Below are positions 62,849-64,000 of a DNA stretch of 64,000 nucleotides, piece after piece (position 1 is the first letter of the stretch; every line of letters starts with the position of its first letter). The stretch spans positions 5,270,001-5,334,000 of the forward strand of contig NZ_AP022593.1 in the NCBI RefSeq assembly GCF_010731815.2, given 5' to 3'. The translations under genes were made by a program, and so were the position numbers. The notes beneath the pieces were generated by a model that did no database searches, was not told the origin of the DNA, and worked only from the letters and a program-made list of their open reading frames with translations. This DNA comes from Mycolicibacterium arabiense (GTDB lineage: Bacteria; Actinomycetota; Actinomycetes; Mycobacteriales; Mycobacteriaceae).

Positions 62849-63298
62849 TCAGCTCGGCGTCAGCGCGATGATCGGAATGGTCCGGCTCGTCCGCTTCTGA
62901 TAGGCCTCGTAGCGGTGAGAGTTGTTCTCGTTGACGACCTTCCACAGCCGCGCGTAGTCCGGATCGTCGTCGCTGATGATTCGCGCCGCGGCGGGCATGC
63001 GCTTGGAGCCGACGTTGATCTCCACCTGCGGGTCGGCTTTGACGTTGAAGTACCAGCCCGGCGCCTTCCGGTCGCCGCCGTTCGAGGCGACGACGAGGTA
63101 CGCGTCGCCGTCGCGGGCGTAGCTCAGCGTGTTGGTGCGTGCGATCCCGGTCTTGGCCCCGACGGTGTGCAGCAGCAGCGACGGTGGCGCGCCGGGGATG
63201 CGGTGGCCGATCCTGCCGTCGGTCTTGCGGTAGATCGCGTCGTGCACGCGCAGCAGCGGAATGCCGAGGTAGCGCTCCCACAGGGGCATGTCAGTCAT
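62849..63298 (-). CDS. Ddn-like deazaflavin (F420)-dependent reductase family protein
   Basis: 149 residues of the split-barrel nitroreductase/quinone reductase family (Rv1261c-like): LLLHTVGAKTGIARTNTLSYARDGDAYLVVASNGGDRKAPGWYFNVKADPQVEINVGSKRMPAAAR, with the F420-binding GAKTG and RKAPGWY motifs. Such proteins reduce quinones or nitroimidazoles using F420H2. There is no export signal. A start at 63298 is followed by MTDMPLWERYLGIPLLRVH. It is convergent with the flavin monooxygenase. Confidence 0.9.
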   Translation of the reverse strand: MTDMPLWERYLGIPLLRVHDAIYRKTDGRIGHRIPGAPPSLLLHTVGAKTGIARTNTLSYARDGDAYLVVASNGGDRKAPGWYFNVKADPQVEINVGSKRMPAAARIISDDDPDYARLWKVVNENNSHRYEAYQKRTSRTIPIIALTPS

Positions 63299-63323
63299 GC
63301 CCGCCAGTGTGGCAGGCGCGCCG

Positions 63324-63749
63324 TCAGTCCGGCAGTCCCGCGAGTGCGTCGCGCAGGATGCGGCCGGTCTCTTCGCGGTCGGGGTCGCGCCGCACCACCA
63401 GGCCCTTGGCGAAGGACAGCTTGTCGCCGCTGTGCCGGGGCGCCACGTGCAGGTGGATGTGGAACACGCTCTGGAACGCGGCCTTGCCGTCGTTGATGGC
63501 GATGTTGTTGCCGTCGGCCTTCAGCTCCGACGCCCGGGCGGCGAGCCCGATGCGCTGACCGATGCGGACCAGGCCGGCGATTGTCTCGGCCGGTGTGTCG
63601 GTCAGGTCGACGGTGTGGCGCTTGGGCACCACCAGCGTGTGCCCGCGCACGATCGGACGGATGTCGAGGATGGCGAGGTAGTCGTCGTCCTCGTAGACCC
63701 TGATGCCGGGCGCCTCGCCGGAGACGATGGCGCAGAACACGCATGACAT
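63324..63749 (-). CDS. HIT-family nucleotide-binding hydrolase
   Basis: 141 residues, Rv1262c-like. CVFCAIVSGEAPGIRVYEDDDYLAILDIRPIVRGHTLVVPKRH is the N-terminal HIT region with two Cys that may bind zinc. The histidine triad is FHIHLHVAP. It hydrolyses adenosine 5'-phosphoramidate or diadenosine-type nucleotides. The ATG at 63749 gives the usual length. Confidence 0.94.
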   Translation of the reverse strand: MSCVFCAIVSGEAPGIRVYEDDDYLAILDIRPIVRGHTLVVPKRHTVDLTDTPAETIAGLVRIGQRIGLAARASELKADGNNIAINDGKAAFQSVFHIHLHVAPRHSGDKLSFAKGLVVRRDPDREETGRILRDALAGLPD

Positions 63750-63771
63750 CCCGCCACCGTAGCGAGTGGGG

Positions 63772-64000
63772 TCAGACGTTCTGCTCCGCCCACGCGGCGA
63801 GCCTGCGGTCGCGCTCGGCGGCGTCGACCTCCTCGACGCGCGTCATGACGGCCCAGCGCTGCCCGAACGGGTCGACGATCGAGGCGAACCGGTCGCCGGT
63901 GACGAACGTCTGGATGGGTTCGCGCACCGTCGCGCCTGCAGCCTGGGCCTTCTCGACGACCGCGTCGGCGTCGGCGCAGTACAGCACGATCGAGTGGGTC
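63772..64000 (-). CDS. VOC-superfamily (glyoxalase-like) protein, truncated by the window end
   Basis: The C-terminal ~76 residues of a vicinal-oxygen-chelate protein, open to the last base. The visible part includes THSIVLYCADADAVVEKAQAAGATVREPIQTFVTGDRFASIVDPFG and then QRWAVMTRVEEV, the second beta-alpha-beta-beta-beta module of PhnB-like VOC proteins. An internal GTG at 63987 is not a start because the frame continues upstream with conserved residues. Function is unknown. Confidence 0.88.
   Translation of the reverse strand, partial: THSIVLYCADADAVVEKAQAAGATVREPIQTFVTGDRFASIVDPFGQRWAVMTRVEEVDAAERDRRLAAWAEQNV

Overview
The window is a GC-rich (roughly two thirds G+C) actinobacterial chromosome segment. 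Its gene order follows Mycobacterium tuberculosis Rv1210 to Rv1262c almost gene for gene: tagA, DUF3117, glgM, glgC, Tet-regulated ABC exporter, O-methyltransferase, sigE-rseA-htrA-tatB, mrp, lpqY-sugABC, corA, kgd, deaD, cyp130, tap, udgB, HIT. There are insertions and replacements relative to M. tuberculosis, no PE/PPE genes, and a malic enzyme at the mdh position. This fits an environmental, rapidly growing mycobacterium (Mycolicibacterium-like). The species assignment is inference. No tRNA, rRNA, CRISPR array, transposase, integrase or phage module was seen, and no gene-free stretch exceeds about 300 bases.

Layout. 1-5.5 kb: end of tagA, DUF3117, the divergent glgM/glgC pair (maltose-1-phosphate and ADP-glucose synthesis), a DUF4126 membrane protein and two small uncharacterised genes. 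4.8-8.7 kb: a leftward TetR-ABC exporter-membrane methyltransferase operon with a strong autoregulatory operator. 8.8-13 kb: O-methyltransferase and the envelope-stress cluster sigE-rseA-htrA-tatB. 13-20.3 kb: mrp, a lytic transglycosylase, a DUF1003/MgtE-N-CBS pair, a CitE-like lyase, two tandem DUF4190 proteins and a stress-17M protein. 20.5-25.4 kb: the LpqY-SugABC trehalose importer with a co-transcribed SUFU-domain gene. 25.5-30.1 kb: corA, malic enzyme, a ProX-like lipoprotein, an SDR and a DUF732 protein. 30.2-35 kb: kgd (2-oxoglutarate metabolism) and a membrane protein. 35.1-38.6 kb: two MFS exporters. 38.6-43.4 kb: an FAD oxidase coupled to a RecB-like nuclease/helicase. 43.4-47 kb: lprE, deaD and an acyltransferase, with related short repeat arrays on either side of deaD. 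47-57.2 kb: arylsulfatase, a cyp130-TetR operon, irtAB with an IdeR box, and a second FAD oxidase. 57.2-64 kb: SnoaL, DUF3237 and mycothiol-isomerase-like genes divergent from an HxlR regulator; then tap, udgB, a flavin monooxygenase, a Ddn-like protein, a HIT protein and a VOC protein cut by the window end.

Most genes are conserved mycobacterial chromosome. The clearest new signals are in control DNA: perfect operators overlapping apparently leaderless promoters at both TetR operons; a double palindrome at the HxlR divergent promoter; an 11-bp-period direct repeat upstream of DUF3117 resembling the MprA-type box upstream of sigE; and inverted short-repeat arrays around deaD. I did not find a convincing wholly new system such as a defence island or biosynthetic cluster.
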